NCBI GenBank assembly: GCA_018266955.1
Contig: JAFDZI010000003.1
Span: 1-64,000, forward strand
Length of the DNA: 64,000 bases
Origin: Bacteroidota bacterium
Lineage (GTDB): Bacteria; Bacteroidota; Bacteroidia; Flavobacteriales; Weeksellaceae
Direction of reading: 5' to 3'
Within the stretch, counting starts at the first letter, position 1, and each line of letters starts with the position of its first letter. Shown here piece after piece: positions 43,780-52,785 of the stretch. Below the pieces are notes generated by a model. The model was not told the DNA's origin, did not search any database, and was given only the letters and a program-made list of their open reading frames with translations. The position numbers and the translations under genes were made by a program.

Positions 43780-45042
43780 ATGAAAAAACTATTTTGGCTT
43801 TTGGCTTTATTTTTTATGCTCTTGGTTAATTCTCAAGTTCCCAAAGATACGGCGCAAATCATAACTTCTACCTTCAACAACTCCGAAATGACGGAACAAA
43901 AACCCTATGTTATCCTCATTTCTTCCGATGGTTTTCGGTATGATTACATGGAAAAATTTCAAACCAAAAATCTATTAAAATTAGCGAAAAATGGCGTTTG
44001 GGCTACAAATGGAATGTACCCGTCTTACCCGTCGATTACCTTTCCCAACCATTATTCGTTGGTAACTGGACTTTATCCTGCACACCATGGTTTGGTGGAC
44101 AATATTTTTTATGATCCTCAAAGAAATGAAACCTACAAAATAGGGAGCAAAACCGTTACCGATGGCTCTTGGTACAAAGGAACACCCCTTTGGACCTTGG
44201 CAGAAAACCAAGGCATGAAAGCAGCCAGCTTGTTTTGGGTAGGTTCCGAAAGTAATGCTGGTGGCAAAAGACCAAGTTACTACTATCCTTATCACGAAAA
44301 ATTTTCGGGAAGCGACAAAGTTAAAATCATTAAAAATTGGCTTACACTACCTAAAGAACAAAGACCACATTTAATAACCCTTTACTTCCCAGAGGTGGAC
44401 CATGCAGGACACCGCTATGGACCAGATGCCCAACAAACCAAAGACGCTGCTTTGCTTGTTGACAAAGCAATTCAAGAACTAACTAATGAATTGGCAGACC
44501 TCCACTTACCCATCAATTATATTTTTGTTTCCGACCATGGAATGATAAAAATTGATGAAAAGGATTATATAAAAATGCCAAAAATAGACAAAGAGAAATT
44601 TGTGGTGGTCAATAGTACCAGCTTTGCAAGGATAACCGCAAAAAACACCAGCGACATTATCGGTCTTTACCAAGAATTGAAACAGCAACCACATTCAGAT
44701 TATAAAATTTATTTGACTAAAAAAATCCCTAAAAGACTACATTATAGCAGCAGAGAGGATAGCACCCGAAGAATAGGTGACATCATCTTGGTACCCAAAA
44801 GAAGTAAAGGATTAATTGACGAAGGAAGGAAAATTTCACTTGGAAAACACGGCTTTGATTCGCACAGAATCCCTGAAATGAAAGCTATTTTTTTCGCATG
44901 GGGACCTGCCTTCAAAGAAAACAAAAAAGTGAGCTCCTTTGAAAACATCCATATTTACCCTTTGGTCGCTTCAATATTAGGACTGGAAATCTCAGAACCC
45001 ATCGATGGAAAAACAAAAAAAATAAAACGATTTTTAAAATAG
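43780..45042 (+). CDS. ectonucleotide pyrophosphatase/phosphodiesterase-like enzyme
   Basis: A 420-residue exported alkaline-phosphatase-superfamily enzyme. Signal peptide about residues 1-18; metal-binding ISSDGF (Asp50) and nucleophile Thr87 in the TFPNHYSLVTG motif, which is the NPP signature. Later motifs are the metal site PEVDHAGH and VSDHGM. Substrates are likely nucleotides or phosphodiesters outside the membrane. It is followed by a shared terminator with ferritin. Confidence 0.93.
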   Translation: MKKLFWLLALFFMLLVNSQVPKDTAQIITSTFNNSEMTEQKPYVILISSDGFRYDYMEKFQTKNLLKLAKNGVWATNGMYPSYPSITFPNHYSLVTGLYPAHHGLVDNIFYDPQRNETYKIGSKTVTDGSWYKGTPLWTLAENQGMKAASLFWVGSESNAGGKRPSYYYPYHEKFSGSDKVKIIKNWLTLPKEQRPHLITLYFPEVDHAGHRYGPDAQQTKDAALLVDKAIQELTNELADLHLPINYIFVSDHGMIKIDEKDYIKMPKIDKEKFVVVNSTSFARITAKNTSDIIGLYQELKQQPHSDYKIYLTKKIPKRLHYSSREDSTRRIGDIILVPKRSKGLIDEGRKISLGKHGFDSHRIPEMKAIFFAWGPAFKENKKVSSFENIHIYPLVASILGLEISEPIDGKTKKIKRFLK

Positions 45043-45080
45043 AAAAAACCGGTTTCAGCACTATGAAACCGGTTTTTTTT
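45043..45080. terminator. bidirectional terminator, NPP-like gene and ferritin
   Basis: Arms AAAAAACCGGTTTCA and TGAAACCGGTTTTTT, six-base loop; A and T tracts on both sides. Confidence 0.9.
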
Positions 45081-45093
45081 ATTAGGAATAAAA

Positions 45094-45606
45094 TTAATTT
45101 GCTGTAGTATCCGGAGTAAATACTCGCTGTGCCAACTCCTGATCGAACAAATATAAAGCGGATGGATTATCGCTTACCATTTTTATTTTCGTTACCAATT
45201 GTGATGCACTTGCCTCTTCTTCTACCTGCTCATTCACAAACCACTGTAAAAAAGAAACCGTTGCATAATCACCCTCTTCATTGGCCAATTTCATGATGTT
45301 GAAGATGCTTTTGGTTACCAATTTTTCATGCTCCAAAGCTCTTTCAAAAATTTCAATGGCATTTTTAAAATCGTGTGGTGGTTTTTCCACCGATTCCAAA
45401 ATAATATCGGCACTCACATTGTTCAGATAATCAAACATTTTGTCGGAGTGCATTAATTCTTCTTTGCATTGCACACGGAAATAATTGGCAATTCCGTCCA
45501 AATCATTTTTATAAAACCAAGCCGACATAGACAGGTAATATTGTGCAGCAAATTGTTCTTTTGCTATTTGCTCATTAATTGCTTTTGCTATTTTTTCGCT
45601 AACCAT
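45094..45606 (-). CDS. ftnA: ferritin (bacterial, FtnA-like)
   Basis: Stores iron as a 24-mer shell. From the chosen start it has 170 residues with four main helices. Ferroxidase-site residues are visible in EQFAAQYYLSMSAWF and CKEELMHSDKM. The frame runs 25 codons further up, but MVSEKIAKAINEQ matches homologues. No heme-binding Met is expected, so this is not bacterioferritin. It reads away from the P-type ATPase gene; both have metal links, but shared control is only a guess. Confidence 0.93.
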   Translation of the reverse strand: MVSEKIAKAINEQIAKEQFAAQYYLSMSAWFYKNDLDGIANYFRVQCKEELMHSDKMFDYLNNVSADIILESVEKPPHDFKNAIEIFERALEHEKLVTKSIFNIMKLANEEGDYATVSFLQWFVNEQVEEEASASQLVTKIKMVSDNPSALYLFDQELAQRVFTPDTTAN

Positions 45607-45782
45607 AATAATTCTTTTATTCAAAATTACGAATAATAAGGTTGCCTTGCAAAAATGTAAGCTTTTAAAATTAAAACCCAATCATGCACCATGGAAGGTT
45701 TTCTTAAATTTAGCTTAAAAAAAGAATTAAAAATAATCTGTATTAAAAAAACTAGTAAATTCGTATTTAAAACCAATGTTGT

Positions 45783-47729
45783 ATGGCAAAAGAATGCTGC
45801 ACTAAAGACCATGTCCATCATCAATCCGAGCATGAGTCCCATGAAGAACACCAACACCAACACCAACACGGAAATTCGCCTTTGAGTTTATTTGTACCGG
45901 CTAGTATTTCCGCTTTAATTTTAGGAATAGCTTTGGTTTTAGATTTTCACCTAAAACCCTTATGGTGGACGGGTTGGGTTCGGTTATTGGCTTACATTCT
46001 AGCCTATTTACCCGTTGGTTTCCCGGTAATGAAGGAGGCATTAAAAAATATGCTAAAAGGCGAAATTTTTTCCGAATTTTTCTTAATGTCCATCGCTACA
46101 ATCGGTGCTTTTGTCATTGGAGAATTTCCGGAAGGAGTTGCGGTGATGTTATTTTATTCCGTAGGCGAAGCATTTCAGGAAATGGCAGTGGCCAAAGCGA
46201 AATTCAACATCAAAACACTTCTTGACCAAAGACCCGATGTCGTAAACATTCGAGTGGACAACCTAACGAAAACGGTAGCTGCAGCTGATGTAAAAATTGG
46301 ACAAATCATACAACTAAAACCTGGAGAAAAACTAGCTTTGGATGGGGAATTACTCACAGACACAGGCAGTTTTAACACCGCAGCACTTACTGGTGAAAGT
46401 AAACCTGACACCAAAAAAAAGGGAGACATTGTTTTGGCTGGTATGATTAATATGTCAGCCGTAACCGAAGTTTTGGTCACCACCGAGTTTAGGGATTCCA
46501 AATTATCAAAAATCTTGGAATTGGTACAAAATGCGACTGCCGAAAAAGCACCTACCGAACTCTTCATTCGAAAATTCGCCAAAATTTATACGCCAATCGT
46601 TGTAGCGTTAGCCATTGCCATTACCTTTCTACCCTATTTTTTTGTTGGTGATTATCAACTGAAAACTTGGCTGTATCGGGCATTAATATTTCTGGTTATC
46701 TCTTGTCCATGTGCCTTGGTTATTTCCATTCCACTGGGCTATTTTGGAGGTATTGGAGCCGGAAGCCGACACGGAATTCTCTTTAAAGGAAGCCATTATT
46801 TGGATGTTATTGCTCAAATTCAGAATGTAGTCGTGGACAAAACCGGTACCATGACCGAAGGTATTTTTAAAGTAAAAGAAGTAGCGATAAAAAACGACAA
46901 CAAAAAATTTATTCTCAATTTACTCAACACCATCGAAAGCAAATCTACACACCCCATTGCCACTGCCATACACGAATATGTTGGAGAAATTTCGCCCGAT
47001 ATTCAGTTTGATAGCATTAAAGAAATCCCTGGTTATGGTTTGGTAGGAAAGATTTATAATGCTACTTTATTGGTAGGAAATTTTGGACTTTTGGACCAAT
47101 ATGGAATCGCTTACAACCCCTACGAAAAACCCGATACTGTAGTCGCAATTGCCTATAATGACCAATACCAAGGTTATGTGAGTATTTCGGATCAAATAAA
47201 AACCCAAGCCCAACCTACGGTGGAGGTATTGAATAACATGAACATCACTACCACCATGCTGAGTGGCGACAAAAGAGCGGTGGTAAAGGAAGTAGCACAA
47301 CAAATAGGCATCAAAAATTATTTTGGCGATTTACTTCCCGAAGACAAGGTAAACCAAGTAAAACGCATAAAAGCAAGAAACGAGTCGGTAGCCTTTGTTG
47401 GCGATGGAGTAAACGATGCTCCTGTTTTGGCCATGAGTGATGTAGGAATTGCCATGGGAGGATTGGGAAGCGATGCCGCCATTGAAACTGCTAATATCGT
47501 GATACAAGACGACAATCCTTACAAAATACCAATGGCAATAAAAATAGGGAGAGCCACAAAAAAAATTGTCACTCAGAATATTATTTTGGCTTTTGGGGTA
47601 AAAGCCATTGTCCTTTTTTTGGGCGCTGGAGGAATTGCTACTATGTGGGAAGCAGTATTTGCCGACGTAGGCGTGGCATTATTGGCCATTTTGAATGCGA
47701 TAAGAATACAGAAAATGAATTTTTCATAA
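45783..47729 (+). CDS. zinc/cadmium-type P1B ATPase
   Basis: Metal efflux pump. The 648-residue protein begins with two Cys (MAKECC) and a His-rich stretch of about 20 residues, in place of a heavy-metal-associated domain. It has the transmembrane CPC (308-310), phosphorylation motif DKTGT (352-356), GDGVNDAP, a Lys in the seventh helix (GVKAIVLF) and an Asp in the eighth (DVGVALLAILNAIRI), the P1B-2 pattern seen in ZntA and CadA. Zinc, cadmium or lead export is therefore expected. Confidence 0.94.
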   Translation: MAKECCTKDHVHHQSEHESHEEHQHQHQHGNSPLSLFVPASISALILGIALVLDFHLKPLWWTGWVRLLAYILAYLPVGFPVMKEALKNMLKGEIFSEFFLMSIATIGAFVIGEFPEGVAVMLFYSVGEAFQEMAVAKAKFNIKTLLDQRPDVVNIRVDNLTKTVAAADVKIGQIIQLKPGEKLALDGELLTDTGSFNTAALTGESKPDTKKKGDIVLAGMINMSAVTEVLVTTEFRDSKLSKILELVQNATAEKAPTELFIRKFAKIYTPIVVALAIAITFLPYFFVGDYQLKTWLYRALIFLVISCPCALVISIPLGYFGGIGAGSRHGILFKGSHYLDVIAQIQNVVVDKTGTMTEGIFKVKEVAIKNDNKKFILNLLNTIESKSTHPIATAIHEYVGEISPDIQFDSIKEIPGYGLVGKIYNATLLVGNFGLLDQYGIAYNPYEKPDTVVAIAYNDQYQGYVSISDQIKTQAQPTVEVLNNMNITTTMLSGDKRAVVKEVAQQIGIKNYFGDLLPEDKVNQVKRIKARNESVAFVGDGVNDAPVLAMSDVGIAMGGLGSDAAIETANIVIQDDNPYKIPMAIKIGRATKKIVTQNIILAFGVKAIVLFLGAGGIATMWEAVFADVGVALLAILNAIRIQKMNFS

Positions 47730-47755
47730 AAATTTTAATTCGCACTAAATATCAA

Positions 47756-47932
47756 CTCCGTAGGAGCGACATCATATAAAAAACATTTTTTTTTAATCTC
47801 CAAAAAGCTCCGTAGGAGCGACCTATTAATAGAAACATAATTTTTACAAGTTCATAAAACAGCTCCGTAGGAGCGACCTATTAATAGAAACATAATTTTC
47901 ACGAACGCAAAAAAAACTCCATAGGAGCGACA
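47756..47932 (+). repeat. REP-like array of four palindromic units
   Basis: Four copies of a CTCCGTAGGAG-type hairpin plus GAC, starting near 47756, 47808, 47863 and 47917 (period about 52-55). The two middle copies share about 37 bases, including CTATTAATAGAAACATAA. One unit has CTCCATAGGAG. A REP-type role is inferred. Confidence 0.8.
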
Positions 47933-47959
47933 TCATAATAACGCTCCCAATGTAGTTTT

Positions 47960-48065
47960 GCGTGAGGGATTGCAGTGGAAATCCTTTTTTCTGAGGCACG
48001 AAGAAAAAAGATTGCAACGAAAAGCCCGACCCGAGCTAAGGGAAAAGCCATGGCGAGGGACACGC
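47960..48065 (+). repeat. structured intergenic repeat, copy 2
   Basis: Outer arms GCGTG (47960-47964) and CACGC (48061-48065). Inside are AGGGATT/AATCCTT (with one wobble) and a 9-base stem CTTTTTTCT/AGAAAAAAG (47984-47992 with 48002-48010) around the same loop, GAGGCACGA, as copy 1. It lies 85 bases before the S46 peptidase gene. Confidence 0.8.
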
Positions 48066-48150
48066 CCAAATAAGCATTCCTAGAACTGTATTAACTGTGT
48101 TTTTATTATCCCATTGAAAATGCTTATTTTTAGCCAAAATTTTAAAATTC

Positions 48151-50295
48151 ATGATTAGAAATAGTATCAAGGTTGCTGTTTTATTTTTTGCAACTACCCT
48201 TACTTGGGCGCAACAATACGGTGGAATGTGGATTCCCACGGAGATAAACGAAAAGGAAATGAAGGATTTGGGCATGAAAATATCTGCCAAGCAAATTTTT
48301 GATGCAAGCAAACCGAGCATAAAAGATGCCGTCGTACAGTTTAATGGAGGTTGTACTGCTGAAATTATTTCGCCAAAAGGTTTGTTACTGACCAATCACC
48401 ATTGTGGTTATGGGCAAATTCAGGCGCATTCTACGGTGGAAAAAGATTATTTGAGCCAAGGTTTTTGGGCTAAAAACATGGGAGAAGAATTGCCTAATCC
48501 TGGAGTAACGGTTGATTTTATTGTGGACATAAAGGAGGTAACAAAGGAGATACTGAACGGAACGGCAGGATTGACTGATGCGCAAAGCAAAGACCTCATC
48601 AAAAAAAATACAGCGTTGGTACAAAAGTCTTTTCCATTGGAATCGTACCAAAAAGTTGTCATCAAGCCAATGTATTATGGCAATAAATATTATGCCTACA
48701 TCATAGAAACCTACAAAGACATCCGACTGGTAGGAGCTCCGCCACAAAGTATAGGGAAATTTGGTTCGGATACCGACAACTGGGTTTGGCCAAGACATAC
48801 GGGAGATTTCTCGATGTTCAGAATTTATGCCGATAAAAACAACAAGCCTGCGGAGTACAGCAAGGACAATGTACCGTATGTACCTAAGCATTATTTACCC
48901 GTTTCCATAAAAGATAAAAAAGAAAATGACTTCACTTTCGTTTATGGTTTTCCAGGGAGAACAACAGAATATTTGCCCTCGATAGCGATTGATAAAATAA
49001 TGACGGAAATAGATCCGGCAAGAATTGAGGTAAGAGAAATAGCCCTAAAAACACTAGATGAAAAAATGCGTACCGATGATGCTACTCGAATAAAATATTC
49101 GTCGAAATACGCATCGGTGGCCAACTATTGGAAAAAATGGATAGGCGAAGTGGAAGGTTTGAAAAAATCCAAAGCGGTGGAAAAAAAACGAGCCTACGAA
49201 CAATCGTTGTCCACCAAAAATCCAGAAATAAAACAAACCATCTCCAAGATGTACGATTTGTACAACCAACAAGCGCCGTATGCATTAAATAATGCTTACT
49301 ATGGCGAATTGGTAAGAAATGCGGAAACCTTGAGTCTTGCCAATCGTTTCCTAAATTATATGAATGCTGCTGAACAAGGAAAATTGGATGATAAATCCTT
49401 GGCTGATTTTAAAAAAGGACTTACCGCCTTCTACAAGGATTATAGCGGTGAGTTGGATGCCCAAGTAACGGCAAAACTATTGGCCTTATATGCCAAAAAA
49501 ACACCAGAACAATATCTACCTGATGGCTTTAAACAAGGATTTGGCGACGAAAAAAGAAATCTAATCACCATTGAAGATTGGTCAAAAAAATCATTCCTAA
49601 CGGGTAGAACGGCACTCAACCAAGCGATGATTACCGAAAACATCAATCAAGTATTTGAAAATAAAAACTTACTGTTAGAAACCCTTGCCAAAGACCCATT
49701 CATTATGCTAATGGCTGGGCTTAGAAATTCGTACATGACCAAGGTGGATGGCCAATTTTCGTCCATGCAACAGGAAATTGATGCTTTGCAAAAAAAATAC
49801 ATGGCACAATTGATGGAAACCGACAAGGATAGAAAATTTTTCCCGGATGCCAATTCGACTCTTAGGGTAACTTATGGGCAAGTAAAAGGCTCTAGTCCTA
49901 GAGATGCTGTGAGCTACAACTACCAAACGCATGTTGCTGGAATTATGGAAAAATACATTCCTGGCGATTATGAGTTTGATGTTCCTCAAAAACTCATCAA
50001 CCTATACAATGCCAAAGATTTTGGAATATACCAAGACAAAACAGGCGATGTTCCTGTGGCTTTTACGGCTACCAACCATACGACTGGTGGAAATTCTGGT
50101 AGTCCCGCTTTGGATGCCTATGGTAATTTGGTGGGATTAAATTTTGACCGTCAATGGGAAGGTACGATGAGTGACATAAATTATGACCCGAAATTGTGTA
50201 GAAACATCATGGTGGACACCAAATACATTTTGTTTATTGTGGATAAATTTGCCGATTCTAAATGGCTGATCGATGAAATGAAAATCGTGAAGTAA
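48151..50295 (+). CDS. S46-family dipeptidyl-peptidase (DPP7/DPP11-like)
   Basis: Exported serine exopeptidase that releases dipeptides from oligopeptides in the periplasm. The 714-residue protein has a signal peptide (about residues 1-19), catalytic His in NHHCG (H84), a family-typical lid helical region, and the nucleophile in GNSGSP (Ser651). An Arg at residue 667 (NFDRQWEG) lies where DPP11 enzymes carry an Arg for Asp/Glu at P1; this points to DPP11, but the alignment is by eye. Dipeptide release suits the neighbouring POT transporters. Confidence 0.93.
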   Translation: MIRNSIKVAVLFFATTLTWAQQYGGMWIPTEINEKEMKDLGMKISAKQIFDASKPSIKDAVVQFNGGCTAEIISPKGLLLTNHHCGYGQIQAHSTVEKDYLSQGFWAKNMGEELPNPGVTVDFIVDIKEVTKEILNGTAGLTDAQSKDLIKKNTALVQKSFPLESYQKVVIKPMYYGNKYYAYIIETYKDIRLVGAPPQSIGKFGSDTDNWVWPRHTGDFSMFRIYADKNNKPAEYSKDNVPYVPKHYLPVSIKDKKENDFTFVYGFPGRTTEYLPSIAIDKIMTEIDPARIEVREIALKTLDEKMRTDDATRIKYSSKYASVANYWKKWIGEVEGLKKSKAVEKKRAYEQSLSTKNPEIKQTISKMYDLYNQQAPYALNNAYYGELVRNAETLSLANRFLNYMNAAEQGKLDDKSLADFKKGLTAFYKDYSGELDAQVTAKLLALYAKKTPEQYLPDGFKQGFGDEKRNLITIEDWSKKSFLTGRTALNQAMITENINQVFENKNLLLETLAKDPFIMLMAGLRNSYMTKVDGQFSSMQQEIDALQKKYMAQLMETDKDRKFFPDANSTLRVTYGQVKGSSPRDAVSYNYQTHVAGIMEKYIPGDYEFDVPQKLINLYNAKDFGIYQDKTGDVPVAFTATNHTTGGNSGSPALDAYGNLVGLNFDRQWEGTMSDINYDPKLCRNIMVDTKYILFIVDKFADSKWLIDEMKIVK

Positions 50296-50410
50296 CGAGG
50301 AGAAGAAAGAAGAATGAGGAAGGAAAAAGGAGGAAGGAAAAAGGAAAAAGTTGAAAGGATAATGAAAAAGAAATCTTCTTAGTTTTTTTCACGATATAAA
50401 AGCAATACAA

Positions 50411-50437
50411 AAAGTCATCTTTCGGGATGGCTTTTTT
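50411..50437 (+). terminator. terminator after S46 gene
   Basis: Arms AAAGTCATC and GATGGCTTT (one wobble) with a TTTCGG loop, then Ts. Confidence 0.75.
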
Positions 50438-50636
50438 GATTGATGATTTGTGTAGCGATCGACTTATTAATTTAACAATAAAGCTCATTATAATTTATAC
50501 TTTTTTCTCAAGCTAACTTATTATTTTTCATCAAACAATTCATTTCAATAAATTATAAAATAATGAGGTAGTAAATCCTTGAATACTCATATAAATCATA
50601 AAAAACAACTTTAACCATGAAAATAATCAAAAAAAA

Positions 50637-50667
50637 TTGTCGTATCTCATGATAAATCTTATTTTTG
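50637..50667 (+). promoter_or_regulatory. promoter of the first POT gene
   Basis: TTG (50637-50639) and TATTTTTG (50660-50667) with a 20-base spacer. The start is about 175 bases before the ATG, so the leader carries the repeat at 50769-50850. Confidence 0.75.
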
Positions 50668-50768
50668 GCACTTTACAAATAAAATAGGATGAAATCGCCA
50701 TGCACAAATTTGCTTTTACGCAATTAACAATCATCGACTCCAATTTAAAATAAAAAAAATGGACACTG

Positions 50769-50850
50769 ATGAAGATTGGCGATTGACTTCGTCGAACCAC
50801 TTCGTTAGGTTTCCATTTGACAAATAAAAAACAATAAATATCTACCTATG
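50769..50850 (+). repeat. leader repeat, copy 2
   Basis: About 82 bases ending at the POT ATG and close to 32581-32661. GGCGATT can pair with AATCGCC upstream (50694-50699 area). The internal hairpin has arms AACC and GGTT around AC-TTC-GT. Confidence 0.75.
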
Positions 50851-52503
50851 AAATCTAAACACCCTAAAGGTTTACCTTATTTATTTTTAACCGAAATGTG
50901 GGAACGATTTGGTTATTACCTCATGCTGGGAATTTTTGTTCTCTATATGATTGACCCCAAAGACACTGGAGGCTTGGCTTTTCCAGATAAAAGTGCTGAT
51001 GATATTTTCGGAACCTTTATCGCACTCACCTACCTCACTCCTTTTTTGGGTGGGTTTTTAGCCGATCGATTATTGGGATATGTTAAGTCCATCTACATCG
51101 GAGGTGCATTGATGGGAGCCGGATATATTGGACTGGGGGCTTTTCAAGAAGAATCAATGTTTTTCTTATCCATGGCACTCATTATTATAGGGAATGGATT
51201 TTTTAAACCAAGTATTTCCACTTTATTAGGCAATTTATATACAGAAGAACCTTACAAAGAGAATAAAGATTTCGGGTACAATATCTTCTACATGGGTATT
51301 AATATTGGCGCTTTTATCTGTAACATCATCGCTGCCTTTATGCGAAATAAATTTGGATGGGGCGAAGCATTTATTACCGCAGGTGTGGGAATGTATGTAG
51401 GACTTATCGTGTTTAGTTTAGGATTAAAACATGTTCGACAAGCCAATGTATTAAAACCTAAACAGGAAGGCGATGTAGGAATTGGCGGGATATTGGCAAA
51501 GGTATTTTTACCAGCAATTATTGTAGGAGCCCTAGGTTGGATTATCCCTGGGAATATCTTTGGAAGCGACTCTACCGATGCTTTTATTTTCGCTTGTCTT
51601 CCGGTGGTTGCGTTTTATCTCTCTCTTTATATTCGTGCCAATAGCGAAGATAAAAAACCAATTGGTGCTTTGCTAGCCATTTTTGCTGTAGGAATTATGT
51701 TTTGGGCTGTATTCAAACAAAACGGAACCGCACTTACCCGTTGGGCCAATTATTACACCGACAGATCTGTTCCAAAAGTGCTTGAAAAACCTTTAGAAAG
51801 CATTTTCTTGGTCGAAACCAAAGAATATAAAGACCAAAATGTAACGGTGTACGACAATCAGTTCCGTGCACAAAAAAACGAAGCTGGAGAAAGTAAAAAA
51901 GAAATGGGCAAAGATGTTTATTTTAAAAACATGAGTGCCGAACAAAAAGCAAGTTTGGAAAGTCAAGAAGCGCCTAAGGTTTATTTGTATAATACTGAGC
52001 TCTTCCAATCCATAAATCCATTTTGGGTAATTGCCTTAACACCAGTTGTGGTAGGATTTTTCATGATGATGAGAAGAAAAGGCAAAGAACCTACTACTGC
52101 CAGCAAAATTATTATCGGAATTTTTATCTCGGCATTATCCTGTTTGGTTATGGTTGCAGCTGTCCATTTGGGAGACAATGGAGCCACCAAAGTTTCGGCT
52201 TTATGGCTGGTAGGGACTTATGGCGTCATCACCATAGGGGAATTGTGTCTTTCGCCAATGGGATTGTCTTTGGTATCCAAACTTTCGCCACCAAGACTAA
52301 CTGCTCTGATGATGGGAGGTAATTTCTTGGCCATTTCAATAGGAAATAAACTTTCGGGTATCTTGGCCAGTATGTGGTACGATTACGAAGACAAAGCCAA
52401 TTTTTTCTGGGTAAATTTAGGACTTTTACTACTGGCATTTGTCATAGGACTTTCTATTTTAAAAAACCTCAACAAAATACTGAGAGACAAAGGAGTAAGT
52501 TAG
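50848..52503 (+). CDS. POT-family peptide transporter with soluble insert
   Basis: Proton-coupled di/tripeptide importer of the inner membrane. The 551-residue protein has the family ExxER motif in TEMWERFGYYLM and about 14 transmembrane helices. A hydrophilic stretch of about 80 residues (RWANYYTDRSVPKVLEKPLE onward) separates helices in the second half; such inserts occur in some bacterial POTs. It has its own promoter, the leader repeat and a terminator, so it is monocistronic. It is the first of three consecutive POT genes. Confidence 0.93.
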   Translation: MKSKHPKGLPYLFLTEMWERFGYYLMLGIFVLYMIDPKDTGGLAFPDKSADDIFGTFIALTYLTPFLGGFLADRLLGYVKSIYIGGALMGAGYIGLGAFQEESMFFLSMALIIIGNGFFKPSISTLLGNLYTEEPYKENKDFGYNIFYMGINIGAFICNIIAAFMRNKFGWGEAFITAGVGMYVGLIVFSLGLKHVRQANVLKPKQEGDVGIGGILAKVFLPAIIVGALGWIIPGNIFGSDSTDAFIFACLPVVAFYLSLYIRANSEDKKPIGALLAIFAVGIMFWAVFKQNGTALTRWANYYTDRSVPKVLEKPLESIFLVETKEYKDQNVTVYDNQFRAQKNEAGESKKEMGKDVYFKNMSAEQKASLESQEAPKVYLYNTELFQSINPFWVIALTPVVVGFFMMMRRKGKEPTTASKIIIGIFISALSCLVMVAAVHLGDNGATKVSALWLVGTYGVITIGELCLSPMGLSLVSKLSPPRLTALMMGGNFLAISIGNKLSGILASMWYDYEDKANFFWVNLGLLLLAFVIGLSILKNLNKILRDKGVS

Positions 52504-52536
52504 GCAACTTTACCATTCATTAAACTTAAAATGATA

Positions 52537-52570
52537 AAAGCTGGATCAATAATTTTTGATTCGGCTTTTT
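52537..52570 (+). terminator. terminator after first POT gene
   Basis: Arms AAAGCTGGATCAA and TTGATTCGGCTTT (with G-T pairs), then Ts. Confidence 0.75.
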
Positions 52571-52721
52571 TTATTAACCATTGTGTCGTGTGGGACATTA
52601 GCCTAAATACATCAACAAATAAAGAGAAAAATAACTTTCGAAAGCATAATGCAAATACGGCAAATAAGTCGGAATGAAAACATAAATTCATTAACAATTT
52701 AAACTTTCAAAACAAATACTA

Positions 52722-52751
52722 TTGCAGCCAATGTAAAAAAAACTATATTTG
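52722..52751 (+). promoter_or_regulatory. promoter of the second POT gene
   Basis: TTG (52722-52724) and TATATTTG (52744-52751), spacer 19; about 35 bases to the ATG. Confidence 0.75.
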
Positions 52752-52785
52752 CGAGTCTTAACAAAAAATTAACAATCTAATTTAT

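Larger units (their letters stand above)
47730..48150. other. intergenic gap of 421 bases with two repeat types
   Basis: Contains a REP-like array (47756-47932) and the second structured repeat (47960-48065). No coding region was seen. The S46 start follows after an AT-rich stretch. Confidence 0.8.
50296..50847. other. intergenic gap of 552 bases
   Basis: Starts with a purine-rich tract (50296-50372, GGAAGGAAAAAGG-like), then a terminator, AT-rich sequence, the promoter at 50637 and the leader repeat ending at the next ATG. No coding region was seen. Confidence 0.75.

Noticed and set aside
47756-47932. CRISPR-like array (four repeats with about 40-base spacers)
   Set aside because: The repeats are short palindromes of varying length, the middle spacers are partly shared, and there are no cas genes in the window.
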